Positions 17,116 through 26,290 of a stretch of DNA of 64,000 bases are shown here, piece after piece. The notes below the pieces were generated by a model. The model was given only the letters and a program-made list of their open reading frames with translations. It was not told where the DNA came from and did not search any database. Source of the DNA: an uncultured Alistipes sp. (GTDB taxonomy: Bacteria > Bacteroidota > Bacteroidia > Bacteroidales > Rikenellaceae). Position 1 is the stretch's first letter. Each line of letters starts with the position of its first letter. The position numbers were made by a program, and so were the translations under genes. The DNA lies in the NCBI GenBank assembly GCA_944320685.1, contig CALUIK010000002.1, positions 62,001-126,000 on the forward strand. The letters are read 5' to 3'.

Positions 17116-19806
17116 ATGAAGAATCGTATTATTGCGTTGGCGTGCAGCCTTTGCTGTTTCAGCGCTGTCGGTCAGGTCATGCCTCAAGACAGTGCCATGT
17201 CGCGGCTGATGGGTTATGCCGAGCATGTGAACAGTTTCGGCAATATGATACCTCAGGAGAAGGTATATCTCCATTTCGACAACACGAGCTATTACCACGG
17301 CGACCGTATATGGTTCGCGGGGTATGTGGTTTCCGCCTATGACAACCGTCCTGAAGTGTTGAGCCGGACACTCTATGTAGAGTTGCTCGACCCTGGTGGC
17401 GTCGTTGTCGAACGCCGCATACTGCCGATAGAAAATGGACGCTGCCACGGCGATTTCTCGCTTACGCATTTGCCGTTCCGATCGGGATTCTACGAGGTGC
17501 GCGCCTATACGAAATACATGTTGAACTTCGACGTGCGTGGCATCTTCTCGCGTGTGCTGCCCGTGTTTGACGAACCGCGGCAGACGGGGGATTATGCCGA
17601 CATGCGTTTGCTGCGATACGACGATATGAAGTACGAGATGAAGCGTCCGCGTACGGATCGTGATCGCGGGGTTAGCCTTCGGTTCTATCCCGAGGGCGGC
17701 AATCTGGTTTCGGGGCTCGTTTCCCGTGTCGCGTTCGAGGCCGCGGACGGCTCGGGACGGCCGATCGAGATCGCGGACGGGCGCATAGTGGACCGCAGCG
17801 GCGCCGTGCGTGCGGAGTTTTCGACCCTATACGACGGGCGCGGCGTATTCGATTATGTTCCGGCGGAAGGGGATGAGGCGGAGATCGAAATCGACGGTAG
17901 GACATACCGTTTTCCTTTGCCGGCCGTGGAGCCGCAGGGGGTTGTGTTGCGTGTTGACAACATGTCGTCGGCAGACAGCGTGCGGTTTGCGGTGTACAGA
18001 AGCGTCGGGCAGCAGCCGGAGGTGTTCGGTGCGGCGGTCGTATGCGGCGGCCGTCTGCGCAATTTCAGCATTTTGGACATGACGGTCGACAGCGTTCTGA
18101 CGTTTGCCTTGCCTCGTACGGACCTTACGGCGGGCGTGGCGCGTGTGGTGTTGTGCAACAGCGCGGGAAAGATCTTGGCCGACCGCCTCTTTTTCTCGCG
18201 GCGCGGTGCCGTGGCGGAGGTGAATGTGTCGGCCGACAAGGAACGGTATGACCCTTATGAAAAGGTAGTCCTTACGATCGAGGGGCGCGATGCCGACGGA
18301 GCGCCTCTTTCGGCACCCGTATCGCTGTCGGTGCGCGACGCGGATAATGAGGTCGAGGGCGGCGGTTCGATCATGACGGACCTGCTGCTGATGTCGGAAA
18401 TCCGCGGTTATGTGCGGCGTCCGTGGTACTATTTCGAAGCGGACGATGTGCCGCACCGCGAGGCGCTCGACCAGTTGCTCATGGTACAGGGGTGGCGCCG
18501 TTACGACTGGGGCGTGTGGAGCGGTTCCAAGCCTTTCGATCTGAAATACCTGCCCGAACAGGGGATCGAGGTGAATGGCCGCGTTATACATTTCAGTACG
18601 AAAAAGCCGTTGTCCGACATTCAGTTGTCGGTTGTCCTGCGTAAGCGCGGCGAGGAGGATTTGCCAGACAGCCTGCGTTCGCCGGTACCCATAGGCTTTG
18701 TGGATGTCGACAGTGTGGGGCGCTTCTCTTTCGGCGGCAACTTTAGCGGGGAGTGGAGCATGACATTCTCGGTGACGAACGAACGCAACCGACGCAAATA
18801 CAGCCGTATATTGCTCGACAGGGCCTTTTCTCCCCCGCCCCGAGCCTACATGGCGGGGGAAATGCGGGTGACGCCTGCCGGTGAGGCGTATGCGCAGGGT
18901 GGCGGCGTTGCGCTGCGGAGCCCTGAACCCATAGCCGATACACTGCTGTGGCGCGAGCCGGCCGATACGGCGGGCGACATGACGCAGCGAGTGCACCGTA
19001 TCGAGGAGGTGGTTGTCCGCGGCGATGACTTGAGCGATGAGGCCAAGATATTCCGGAACCGTTCGACGGCGGTACGCTATTACGACGTGCCTTCCGAGGT
19101 GGAGAATCTCCGAGACGAGGGCGACCTTACGCGCGATCTGTACGAGGTGCTGTCGCATTTGGACGAGAATTTCCTTATACGCAGGGCGAGCATGTCGTAC
19201 GGGCGCGGAAAGGATACCATGGACAAATCTTCGGCCATAGGGGTCGAGAGTTCGCTCGGCGAACGGGCCGGTGTGACCGAGTCGGACAGCGGCGGCCATA
19301 TGGAGACGTACGGCGAGTGGAACGTAAGCTACAAGGGCAAGGAGGTGCTTTTCGTGGTCAATCACAAACCCTCGTGGGAGACTTTGCTTAAGGCCGACCT
19401 GTTGAGGCTGGCGGCCATAAGGTCGATATATGTCAACGAGGAGGCGTCGGTCATATGCGACTACGCCGACCGTCAGATGTCGCCTCTCGATGCGTTGTCG
19501 AGGTACAGTTGCGTGGTTTTTGTCGAGACATATCCCGAAAACGAGATTCCGGCCGAGGCGGGCCGCGGCATCCGCAAGACATGGGTCGACGGTTATGACA
19601 CTCCTGCGGAGTTTTACATGCCCGATTACTCTTCGATGCCGGCCGAGGAGGATTACCGTCGTACGCTCTATTGGAATCCGGAACTTGTACTCGACGGGAA
19701 CGGACGTGCTGAAGTCACGTTCTACAACAACGGCCGCTGCCGCAGGATGCGCATCGGCGCGGAGACCGTTACGGCCGGCGGCGCAGTCGGCGTATTCGAG
19801 CGGTAG
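17116..19806 (+). CDS. Exported MG2/TonB-plug-like protein
   Basis: Product of 896 residues with a signal peptide (about residues 1-19). QEKVYLHFDNTSYYHGDRIWF near residues 52-72 is a macroglobulin MG2-like strand pattern. Further beta-sandwich domains follow, for example the one starting RFYPEGGNLVSGLVSRVAF. A TonB-plug-like segment begins at RIEEVVVRGDD (about residue 630), and the C-terminus has YRRTLYWNPELVLDGNG...VTFYNNGR, typical of this Bacteroidetes family. It lacks the 22-strand barrel of a real TonB-dependent receptor. Predicted at the cell surface or in the periplasm; function unknown, and no SusC/SusD partner is adjacent. Confidence 0.75.
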   Translation: MKNRIIALACSLCCFSAVGQVMPQDSAMSRLMGYAEHVNSFGNMIPQEKVYLHFDNTSYYHGDRIWFAGYVVSAYDNRPEVLSRTLYVELLDPGGVVVERRILPIENGRCHGDFSLTHLPFRSGFYEVRAYTKYMLNFDVRGIFSRVLPVFDEPRQTGDYADMRLLRYDDMKYEMKRPRTDRDRGVSLRFYPEGGNLVSGLVSRVAFEAADGSGRPIEIADGRIVDRSGAVRAEFSTLYDGRGVFDYVPAEGDEAEIEIDGRTYRFPLPAVEPQGVVLRVDNMSSADSVRFAVYRSVGQQPEVFGAAVVCGGRLRNFSILDMTVDSVLTFALPRTDLTAGVARVVLCNSAGKILADRLFFSRRGAVAEVNVSADKERYDPYEKVVLTIEGRDADGAPLSAPVSLSVRDADNEVEGGGSIMTDLLLMSEIRGYVRRPWYYFEADDVPHREALDQLLMVQGWRRYDWGVWSGSKPFDLKYLPEQGIEVNGRVIHFSTKKPLSDIQLSVVLRKRGEEDLPDSLRSPVPIGFVDVDSVGRFSFGGNFSGEWSMTFSVTNERNRRKYSRILLDRAFSPPPRAYMAGEMRVTPAGEAYAQGGGVALRSPEPIADTLLWREPADTAGDMTQRVHRIEEVVVRGDDLSDEAKIFRNRSTAVRYYDVPSEVENLRDEGDLTRDLYEVLSHLDENFLIRRASMSYGRGKDTMDKSSAIGVESSLGERAGVTESDSGGHMETYGEWNVSYKGKEVLFVVNHKPSWETLLKADLLRLAAIRSIYVNEEASVICDYADRQMSPLDALSRYSCVVFVETYPENEIPAEAGRGIRKTWVDGYDTPAEFYMPDYSSMPAEEDYRRTLYWNPELVLDGNGRAEVTFYNNGRCRRMRIGAETVTAGGAVGVFER

Positions 19807-20151
19807 GGGCTGCGTATGGTGTCGAAGGCGGCTTTCGGGGCCCGTTTTGCCGCGAAGGCCGCCTTGCCGTTTTATGCCGGCAAATGCGTTTTTGCGTAGG
19901 GCAATATAGTGCGGCGGACGTTTGCGGGCCTCTTCCGCGGCGGCGTATACTGTGTGTTTGGACGGTTGCGGCGATTGCGAAATGAAATATTTTTTTATAT
20001 TTGCATTTCGTTTTTGGCCGGTTAGCAGGTTGAAACGGGGTATCCGCTGTCTATGGTGTATGGATCGGAGACCGCGATTTGCGTAGGCGCGCATGCGAGA
20101 GCCATTTGGCCGGCCGTGACGGTGATAAAGTTATTACGATTTACAACCTAT
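19807..20151. other. Intergenic region of 345 bases with weak hairpin and promoter
   Basis: Just after the MG2-like gene is an inverted repeat AAGGCGGC (19825-19832)/GCCGCCTT (19858-19865) followed five bases later by TTTTAT; it could be a weak terminator. The promoter at 19975-20003 then leaves a leader of about 140 bases before the amylase ATG at 20152. I see no riboswitch signature in that leader. Confidence 0.55.
19975..20003 (+). promoter_or_regulatory. Promoter of the amylase gene (TTG-N18-TATATTTG)
   Basis: TTG at 19975-19977 and TATATTTG at 19996-20003 with an 18-base spacer, in an AT-rich island. It implies a start near 20008 and an unusually long leader to the ATG at 20152. Confidence 0.7.
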
Positions 20152-21453
20152 ATGAATGAAAATCCACAGCCGCAGCTGCATCCGGAGTGGTGTTACTCTG
20201 CGGTACTATATGAGATGAATCTGCGGCAGCTGACACGCGAAGGCACGCTGCGCGCAGCGGAACAGCGTCTGGAATTTCTGCACGCGATGGGTATCGACGC
20301 CGTATGGCTCATGCCCGTATACCCCATAGGTAAAGAGTGCCGTAAGGGGTCGCTCGGATCGTACTACTCGATAAGCGACTATTGCGCCGTTAATCCCGAG
20401 TTCGGCAGCATGCGTGATTTCGATTCTTTCGTTATGAAGGCCCATTCTCTGGGGATGAAGGTCCTGCTCGACTGGGTGGCCAACCACACCTCACGTGATG
20501 CGGTTTGGATGCGCGAACGTCCTGCCGACTGGTACGAACGCAATGAGGACGGCACGGCCAAGGTGCCGTGGGACTGGACCGATACGGCAAAACTGAATTA
20601 CGCCAACCGCGACGTATGGCGCGGCCAGATCGAAGCCATGCGTTTCTGGGTAGAGCGGCACGGCGTCGACGGGTTCCGCTGCGACATGGCGATGCTGGTG
20701 CCCATAGAGTTCTGGCAGGAGGTGTCGGCCGTACTGCACGCCGTCAAACCCGACATTTTCCTGCTGGCCGAGGCCGAGGAGCTGAATCTCTTTGACCGTG
20801 CGTTCGATGCCTCGTACACGTGGGAGATACACCATATGATGTGCGATATGGCCAAGGGTGCGCGCCGTGTATGGGATCTGCGCAACACGCTCTATGCCGA
20901 CCGTGCGAAATACCCTTCGTCGGCCATACGGCTGACCTTCACGTCGAACCATGACGAGAACTCGTGGAAAGGCAGCGAGTTCTCCCGTTTCGGCGCGGCG
21001 CTGGGCGTGATGACGGCACTGACGTTCCTGTGGGAAGGCTCGATGCCGTTGATATATACGGGGCAGGAGATAGGGTACGACCACTCGTTCTCGTTCTTCG
21101 ACCGCGACCCGATCATGAAGTACGAGGCGAACTATTATACCGAGGGCTATCGCAAACTGATCGCGTTGAAACATTCCGAGGCCGCGTTGCGGGCGGGAGA
21201 GCGCGGAGGCCGCACCATCGAGATCGAGAACAACGCCAAGGATTGCATCATGACTTTCGTGCGCGAGTGCGGCGACAGCCGTGTCGTAGCGTTGCTGAAC
21301 CTCTCGCCGTATACGATACATGCCGACTTCAATACGGGTATCTATGCCGGCTGCTATACCGATGCCATGACGGCGTCGGAGTATGTTTTGCCGCCGCATG
21401 TGGAACGCGATATGATGCCGTGGTCGTACAGGATACTGTACCGTAAACATTAA
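20152..21453 (+). CDS. Alpha-amylase family (GH13) glycoside hydrolase
   Basis: Cytoplasmic GH13 enzyme of 433 residues (no signal peptide from the chosen start). The upstream ATG at 20053 would add 33 residues unlike the family; the protein from 20152 opens MNENPQPQLHPEW and then SAVLYEMNLRQLTREG, the usual start of the barrel. Catalytic triad by motif: nucleophile D178 in GFRCD, acid/base E207 in LLAEAE, and transition-state D268 in TSNHDEN. Region I reads LDWVANHTS. It should act on maltodextrins or related alpha-glucans inside the cell; exact specificity is not readable. No other starch genes are adjacent. Confidence 0.92.
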   Translation: MNENPQPQLHPEWCYSAVLYEMNLRQLTREGTLRAAEQRLEFLHAMGIDAVWLMPVYPIGKECRKGSLGSYYSISDYCAVNPEFGSMRDFDSFVMKAHSLGMKVLLDWVANHTSRDAVWMRERPADWYERNEDGTAKVPWDWTDTAKLNYANRDVWRGQIEAMRFWVERHGVDGFRCDMAMLVPIEFWQEVSAVLHAVKPDIFLLAEAEELNLFDRAFDASYTWEIHHMMCDMAKGARRVWDLRNTLYADRAKYPSSAIRLTFTSNHDENSWKGSEFSRFGAALGVMTALTFLWEGSMPLIYTGQEIGYDHSFSFFDRDPIMKYEANYYTEGYRKLIALKHSEAALRAGERGGRTIEIENNAKDCIMTFVRECGDSRVVALLNLSPYTIHADFNTGIYAGCYTDAMTASEYVLPPHVERDMMPWSYRILYRKH

Positions 21454-21501
21454 TGCCGTACTTCGCCCTCTGAAGCCGTGGACATTTAACGGAAATTTGA
21501 A

Positions 21502-22422
21502 ATGAGACGGATTGTCATTATATTTATACTCGCGGCGGTGTGCGCCGTGTCGCGGGCTGAGGGCTACCTTACGGGTGAGATACCCAACGTGCAGGTGGCC
21601 GATCGCAGCCGCTTCACCTCCAACCCCGACGGTATACTCGGCGCGGCGGCCGTCGCGCAGATCGATTCCATGTGCTGCGATCTGCGCGACCGCGGCGTGG
21701 CCGAGGTCGCCGTTGTTGCCGTGCGCGAGATCGAGGGCGGGGATGTATTCGATTTCGCATACCGCCTCTTCTCGGAGTGGGGTGTCGGAGGAAAAAACGA
21801 CAACGGCGTCGGAATCTTGCTCGTCGAGGGGCGGCGTGAGATCCGCTTCGTCACGGGGTACGGTGCCGAGGGAGTATTGCCCGATGCCTTGTGCAAACGC
21901 ATACAGACACGGCTTATGCTGCCGCTGTTCCGCAATGGCGACTATGACGGCGGCATGGTTGCCGGCGTGCGTGCCGTGTGCGGGGTTCTCGACAACGGCG
22001 AAATTCCGGCCGATATCTCTTCCGACGAAGGCGGCGGGGAGGGTTTTCCCGTCGGGGTGTTGATATTCTTCGGCGTTGCGGGGGCCTATTTTATAGCCGC
22101 ATGGTTGATGCATCGCGCTTCGCGCCGCTGTCCCGAGTGCGGCCGCATGGGGCTTAAGGTGGACTCCACGATGTTGGTCAGCCGCAGTATGGGTGTCTCT
22201 ACGTATGAGGACACTTTTGTATGCGAGAAGTGCGGAGCCGTGATCAGGCGGCGCCGTTCGAGCCACCGCTCGGGCCCGGGCAGCCGCGGAGGCCGAGGCG
22301 GGGGACCGTTTATCGGCGGCTTTGGAGGTTTCGGCGGCCGCGGCGGAATGGGTGGCGGCAGCATTGGCGGCGGTTTCGGTGGCGGCAGCTTCGGCGGAGG
22401 CGGAGCCGGTTCGCGATGGTAG
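21502..22422 (+). CDS. TPM domain membrane protein with zinc ribbon and Gly-rich tail
   Basis: Product of 306 residues: signal peptide (about 1-19), a TPM domain (residues about 25-160, with RGVAEVAVVAVREI, WGVGGKNDNGVGILLV and VTGYGAEGVLPDALC), a membrane helix near residues 178-198, then a zinc ribbon formed by CPEC and CEKC, and a C-terminal tail of about 50 residues made almost only of Gly, Phe, Ser and Arg. TPM proteins (YgcG/Psb32 family) are often paired with LemA, as here. Function is unresolved; roles in photosystem repair or phosphatase activity are known only for distant members. Likely inner-membrane with the TPM domain outside. Confidence 0.85.
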   Translation: MRRIVIIFILAAVCAVSRAEGYLTGEIPNVQVADRSRFTSNPDGILGAAAVAQIDSMCCDLRDRGVAEVAVVAVREIEGGDVFDFAYRLFSEWGVGGKNDNGVGILLVEGRREIRFVTGYGAEGVLPDALCKRIQTRLMLPLFRNGDYDGGMVAGVRAVCGVLDNGEIPADISSDEGGGEGFPVGVLIFFGVAGAYFIAAWLMHRASRRCPECGRMGLKVDSTMLVSRSMGVSTYEDTFVCEKCGAVIRRRRSSHRSGPGSRGGRGGGPFIGGFGGFGGRGGMGGGSIGGGFGGGSFGGGGAGSRW

Positions 22423-22476
22423 TGCGGACACGCGGCGCATTATTTTAGGAAAGGAAAAGCAATAACGGACAATATT

Positions 22477-23052
22477 ATGAAAAAAGTGATTTTAGCTACC
22501 GTCGTGGTTCTGTTCGCCATGACATCGTGCTCGACTTACAACGGTATGGTGAGCAAGGAGGAGGCCGTAAATACGGCATGGTCGAATGTCGAGACGCAGT
22601 ACCAGCGTCGTGCCGACCTCATACCCAATCTGGTGGCGACGGTCAAGGGATATGCCGCACATGAGGAGCAGACGCTGACGGATGTCGTAGAGGCGCGGGC
22701 CAAGGCCACGTCGGTGAACCTCTCGGCTGAGGGCCTTACGCCCGATAAGCTGGCGCAGTTCCAGCAGGCGCAGTCGGCCGTGACGTCGGCGCTGGGGCGC
22801 TTGATCGCCGTGTCGGAGAATTATCCCGACCTGAAGGCGAATCAGAACTTTATCGAGCTGCAGGCGCAGATCGAGGGTACGGAGAACCGTATCACCGTGG
22901 CGCGGCGCGAGTTCAACGAGGCGACGCAGGCATACAATGTGGCCGTGCGCAAGTTCCCCGCGGTAATAATCGCCAAGATTTTCTCGTTTGAACAGAAACC
23001 TTATTTCGAGGCCGACACGGCCACTGCCGAGGCTCCCAAGGTGGAGTTCTGA
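22477..23052 (+). CDS. LemA family lipoprotein
   Basis: Product of 191 residues with a lipoprotein signal ending MTSC (lipid-attached C18) and the LemA helical domain: NTAWSNVETQYQRRADLIPNLV, the KGYAAHEEQTLTDVVEARA helix and NRITVARREFNEATQAYN. LemA proteins are membrane-anchored helical bundles of unknown function. It is 54 bases after the TPM gene, the conserved neighbour of lemA, and is probably on the same transcript. Confidence 0.94.
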   Translation: MKKVILATVVVLFAMTSCSTYNGMVSKEEAVNTAWSNVETQYQRRADLIPNLVATVKGYAAHEEQTLTDVVEARAKATSVNLSAEGLTPDKLAQFQQAQSAVTSALGRLIAVSENYPDLKANQNFIELQAQIEGTENRITVARREFNEATQAYNVAVRKFPAVIIAKIFSFEQKPYFEADTATAEAPKVEF

Positions 23053-23099
23053 CGCCGCGGGCATCGTTTTAATTATCCGGACAACATAAACCTGACCGA

Positions 23100-25151
23100 A
23101 TGAAAAACTTTACCGTAAAATCGTTGCTTGCGGCGGCCGCCGTGAGCGGAATCTTCGCTTTTGGAGGCTATGCGCAGAAGCGTGACAGGGCGCAGGTTGC
23201 GGAGCCGCGTGACCTCTATTCGGATACATGGGTCGCGACCGATGCCGTCGGCCGCGCGATGCCTTTATCGGACGAGACAGGCGGCCCGAAGGATGACCGC
23301 CGCCGTGTGGTGGGCATATTCTACATCACATGGCATACGCAGGGCCTTGCCGACCTGCCCTCGCCTTACGGCGGTGATGTGACCAAGATTCTCGAGGCGG
23401 ACCCCTCGGCGCGTCTGGATGCCAACCACCCGCTGTGGACTGTAGGGTCGTACCACTATGCCGAGCCAGAGATGGGTTATTTTCTGAGTCAGGACGAGTG
23501 GGTCATACGCAAGGATATGTCGATGCTCGCCGATGCCGGTGTCGACGTGCTGATCATGGACGTGACCAATGCCGTGCGGTATTGGGACGAGTGGGAGGTG
23601 GTCTTCTCCACGATGCAGAAGATGAAGGCCGAGGGCAACGTGGTGCCCAAGTTCTGTTTCTGGGCATTCAACGGCCCCGTGATAACCGTGGTGCAGGATC
23701 TCTACAACCGCATATACAAGGAGAATCGTTTTGCTGACCTATGGTTCTATTGGGATGGCAAACCCCTGTTGCTCTACAACAGCGACCCGCGGCACAACGC
23801 CAGCGGCGGCTGGGTCGAGAACCCCAACCCGAACTACTACGAGGCGGCTGCGACCGATCCTTCGGACCCGCACTACAACGATCCTGACTATACGCAGAAG
23901 ATGCTTACCGACTACACGTCGGAAGTCAAGGAGTTTTTCACGCTGCGCACCATGTGGTGGGGCTATTACGAGTGGGCCGGCAAGCGTTATGTAGGGACGG
24001 AGGACAACTGGAGCTTCGGATACAGTCTGGCCGACGCCCGTGTGAAGGCTATGACGCCTGAGGAACTTGCGGCAAAACACGAGGGCCGTATCGAGCAGAT
24101 GGCCGTGACGCCGGCGCAGCACCCCGTTACGATGACCGACAACCCGATGGGCGTAGGCAAGTCGTGGACGCGCGAGTACGGCGAGCCGCAGTTGGATGAG
24201 CATGACCTTCCGTCTGTGGGGTATATCCCATATCTGAAGGCGGTCAAGGAGAACCCCGTACTTTACGGTGCCTATTTTCAGGAGAGTTGGGACTATGCCT
24301 TGGCGGCCGATCCCGAATTCCTCTATATAAACGACTGGAACGAATGGACGGCGGGCAAATACCAGCCCGACGGCGGCGGCAAGACTCCGTGGTTGGGGCG
24401 TATGAATCCGTTCTACTTTGTCGACCAATACAATATGGAATTCAACCGCGGCATACAGCCCATGAAGGGCGGATACGGCGACAACTATTACATGCAGATG
24501 GCGCAGAACATACGCCGCTACAAGGGCGCGCGTCCGATACCGCGGCTCGAGGGTATTTCAAGGGTCAAGGTCGACGGACGCTTCGGCGAGTGGGAGAAAG
24601 TGGATGTGGAATACCGCGACACGCGCGGCGATACATTCCACCGCGATGCGAAGGGTTATGCCGGACTTCGCTATGTCAACACCTCGGGCCGCAACGACAT
24701 CGTCACCTGCAAGGTGGCGGTAGACGGATACAATGTGGCCTTCTATGCCGAGACGGCCGAGGCGCTCACGCCCTGTACCGATGAGAACTGGATGCTGCTG
24801 TTGATCGATGCCGACAACGATTCGTCGACAGGGTGGTACGGATATGACTTCATTGTAAACCGCAAAACCGTGGATTCGCATACCACCACGCTGATGCGTT
24901 ACGACGCCTCGACTGGCGTATGGGCCGATCCTGTCGAGGTCCCTATGCGCTACTCCGGCAACTGCCTTGAGCTGTCGCTGCCGCGTGAGGCTCTTGGACT
25001 TGCGGGCGACAGTTTCACATTCGACTTCAAGTGGGCGGACAATCCCGCCGACCTTGTCGATCCAGTTTCGTTCTGTCTGAACGGCGATACGGCGCCCAAC
25101 CGGCGTTTCAACTACCGCTGTATATGGAGTGCCGCACAGCAGCAGGAGTAA
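23100..25151 (+). CDS. Secreted glycoside hydrolase-like protein (GH71/99-like barrel + CBM9-like domain)
   Basis: Product of 683 residues with a signal peptide (about 1-25, ending GGYAQ). The N-terminal two thirds resemble the GH71/GH99-like barrels of Bacteroidetes: GIFYITWHTQGLADLPSPYGGD, then DAGVDVLIMDVTNAVRYW, and YINDWNEWTAGKY. The last 190 residues look like a CBM9/DOMON-type beta-sandwich (KVDGRFGEWEKV, LLIDADNDSSTGWYGYDF). GH99 enzymes are endo-alpha-mannosidases, but I cannot fix the substrate or the catalytic glutamates here. It lies 47 bases after lemA and 17 before the oxidoreductase; functional linkage to either is not established. Confidence 0.7.
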   Translation: MKNFTVKSLLAAAAVSGIFAFGGYAQKRDRAQVAEPRDLYSDTWVATDAVGRAMPLSDETGGPKDDRRRVVGIFYITWHTQGLADLPSPYGGDVTKILEADPSARLDANHPLWTVGSYHYAEPEMGYFLSQDEWVIRKDMSMLADAGVDVLIMDVTNAVRYWDEWEVVFSTMQKMKAEGNVVPKFCFWAFNGPVITVVQDLYNRIYKENRFADLWFYWDGKPLLLYNSDPRHNASGGWVENPNPNYYEAAATDPSDPHYNDPDYTQKMLTDYTSEVKEFFTLRTMWWGYYEWAGKRYVGTEDNWSFGYSLADARVKAMTPEELAAKHEGRIEQMAVTPAQHPVTMTDNPMGVGKSWTREYGEPQLDEHDLPSVGYIPYLKAVKENPVLYGAYFQESWDYALAADPEFLYINDWNEWTAGKYQPDGGGKTPWLGRMNPFYFVDQYNMEFNRGIQPMKGGYGDNYYMQMAQNIRRYKGARPIPRLEGISRVKVDGRFGEWEKVDVEYRDTRGDTFHRDAKGYAGLRYVNTSGRNDIVTCKVAVDGYNVAFYAETAEALTPCTDENWMLLLIDADNDSSTGWYGYDFIVNRKTVDSHTTTLMRYDASTGVWADPVEVPMRYSGNCLELSLPREALGLAGDSFTFDFKWADNPADLVDPVSFCLNGDTAPNRRFNYRCIWSAAQQQE

Positions 25152-25168
25152 TATAACATGACCGTGAT

Positions 25169-26203
25169 ATGGGAAAGATTCGTTTCGGTGTCGTAGGCAC
25201 CAATTTCATAACCGATTGGGTCATCGCGGGTGCGCGCGAGGACGAACGGTTCGAACTTGCAGCCGTATGTTCCCGTACGCCCGAGCGGGGCAGGGAGTTC
25301 GCCCGCAAGCACGGCATACCGCATGTCTTCACCTCGCTTGAGGCGATGACTGCGGGCGATACGGTCGATGCCGTATATATCGCCACGCCCAACTGCATGC
25401 ACGCGCGGCAGAGCATATATTGCATGAGCCGCGGCAAGCATGTGCTGTGCGAGAAACCGCTGGCGTCGAACGCAGCCGAGGTGCGGGCCATGATCGGGGC
25501 GTCGCACCGATATGGCGTCACCCTCATGGAGGCGATGAAGAGTACGTTGAGTCCCAATTTCGCCGCCGTGCGCAAGGCGCTGCCGCGTGTGGGGCGTGTA
25601 CGTCGGTACTTTGCCAGCTTCTGCCAATATTCGTCGCGTTACGACAAGTTCAAGGAGGGGACGGTACTCAACGCTTTCCGTCCCGAATTGTCGAACGGAG
25701 CGATAATGGACATCGGCGTCTATGCGTTATATCCCGCCGTGGTATTGTTCGGCCGCCCGCAGGCGATCGAGGCGCAGGGGGTGGTGCTGTCGAGCGGCGC
25801 CGACGGACAGGGTGCGGTCAACATGCTGTACGATGGCATGAACGCCACGGTGCTGTACTCGAAGGTCGCCGACTCGCTACTGCCGTCGGAGATCGAGGGC
25901 GAGGCCGGCAATATCCTTATCGACCGTATACAAACTCCGGCCGATGTGCGTTTCTATCCTCGTACGGCCCCTTCATCGGGCCGCGGGGCGCGGCCCGAGG
26001 CGGAGGTGTTGAGCTGCAGCGACGGGCATGACGAATATTATTACGAGATTGCGGAGTTCATCGACTTGATCGTGGCGGGACGGTTGTCGTCGCAGGTGAA
26101 CAGCCACAACGTGTCGCTGGCCGTGATGGAGATCGTCGACGAGGTGCGGCGCCAGATAGGCGTTCGATACCCTGCGGACGACCGACCGATGGTAGAGATG
26201 TGA
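25169..26203 (+). CDS. Gfo/Idh/MocA family oxidoreductase
   Basis: NAD(P)-dependent oxidoreductase of 344 residues. Rossmann motif GVVGTNFITDW starts near residue 6, the family CEKPLASN loop is intact, and the substrate-domain block DIGVYALYPAV follows. Members act on inositols, sugars or sugar-like acids; some in Bacteroidetes remove sugars by an oxidative route. It has no signal peptide, so unlike its secreted upstream neighbour it is cytoplasmic. The 17-base gap suggests shared transcription with the GH71/99-like gene, and processing of a released sugar would be a reasonable but unproven link. Confidence 0.88.
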   Translation: MGKIRFGVVGTNFITDWVIAGAREDERFELAAVCSRTPERGREFARKHGIPHVFTSLEAMTAGDTVDAVYIATPNCMHARQSIYCMSRGKHVLCEKPLASNAAEVRAMIGASHRYGVTLMEAMKSTLSPNFAAVRKALPRVGRVRRYFASFCQYSSRYDKFKEGTVLNAFRPELSNGAIMDIGVYALYPAVVLFGRPQAIEAQGVVLSSGADGQGAVNMLYDGMNATVLYSKVADSLLPSEIEGEAGNILIDRIQTPADVRFYPRTAPSSGRGARPEAEVLSCSDGHDEYYYEIAEFIDLIVAGRLSSQVNSHNVSLAVMEIVDEVRRQIGVRYPADDRPMVEM

Positions 26204-26290
26204 CTGGAGGCGACAAGGCCGGCATGTCGGGTGTAAACCGCATACCTGTGTATATAGATGCAGCACTGCGGCATGCCGTGGTTGAGCGGA

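Noticed and set aside
17827..20094. A 755-codon minus-strand frame opposite the MG2-like gene and amylase leader
   Set aside because: Arginine- and histidine-rich composition typical of antisense translation, and it covers a promoter. The plus-strand gene has a signal peptide and family motifs.
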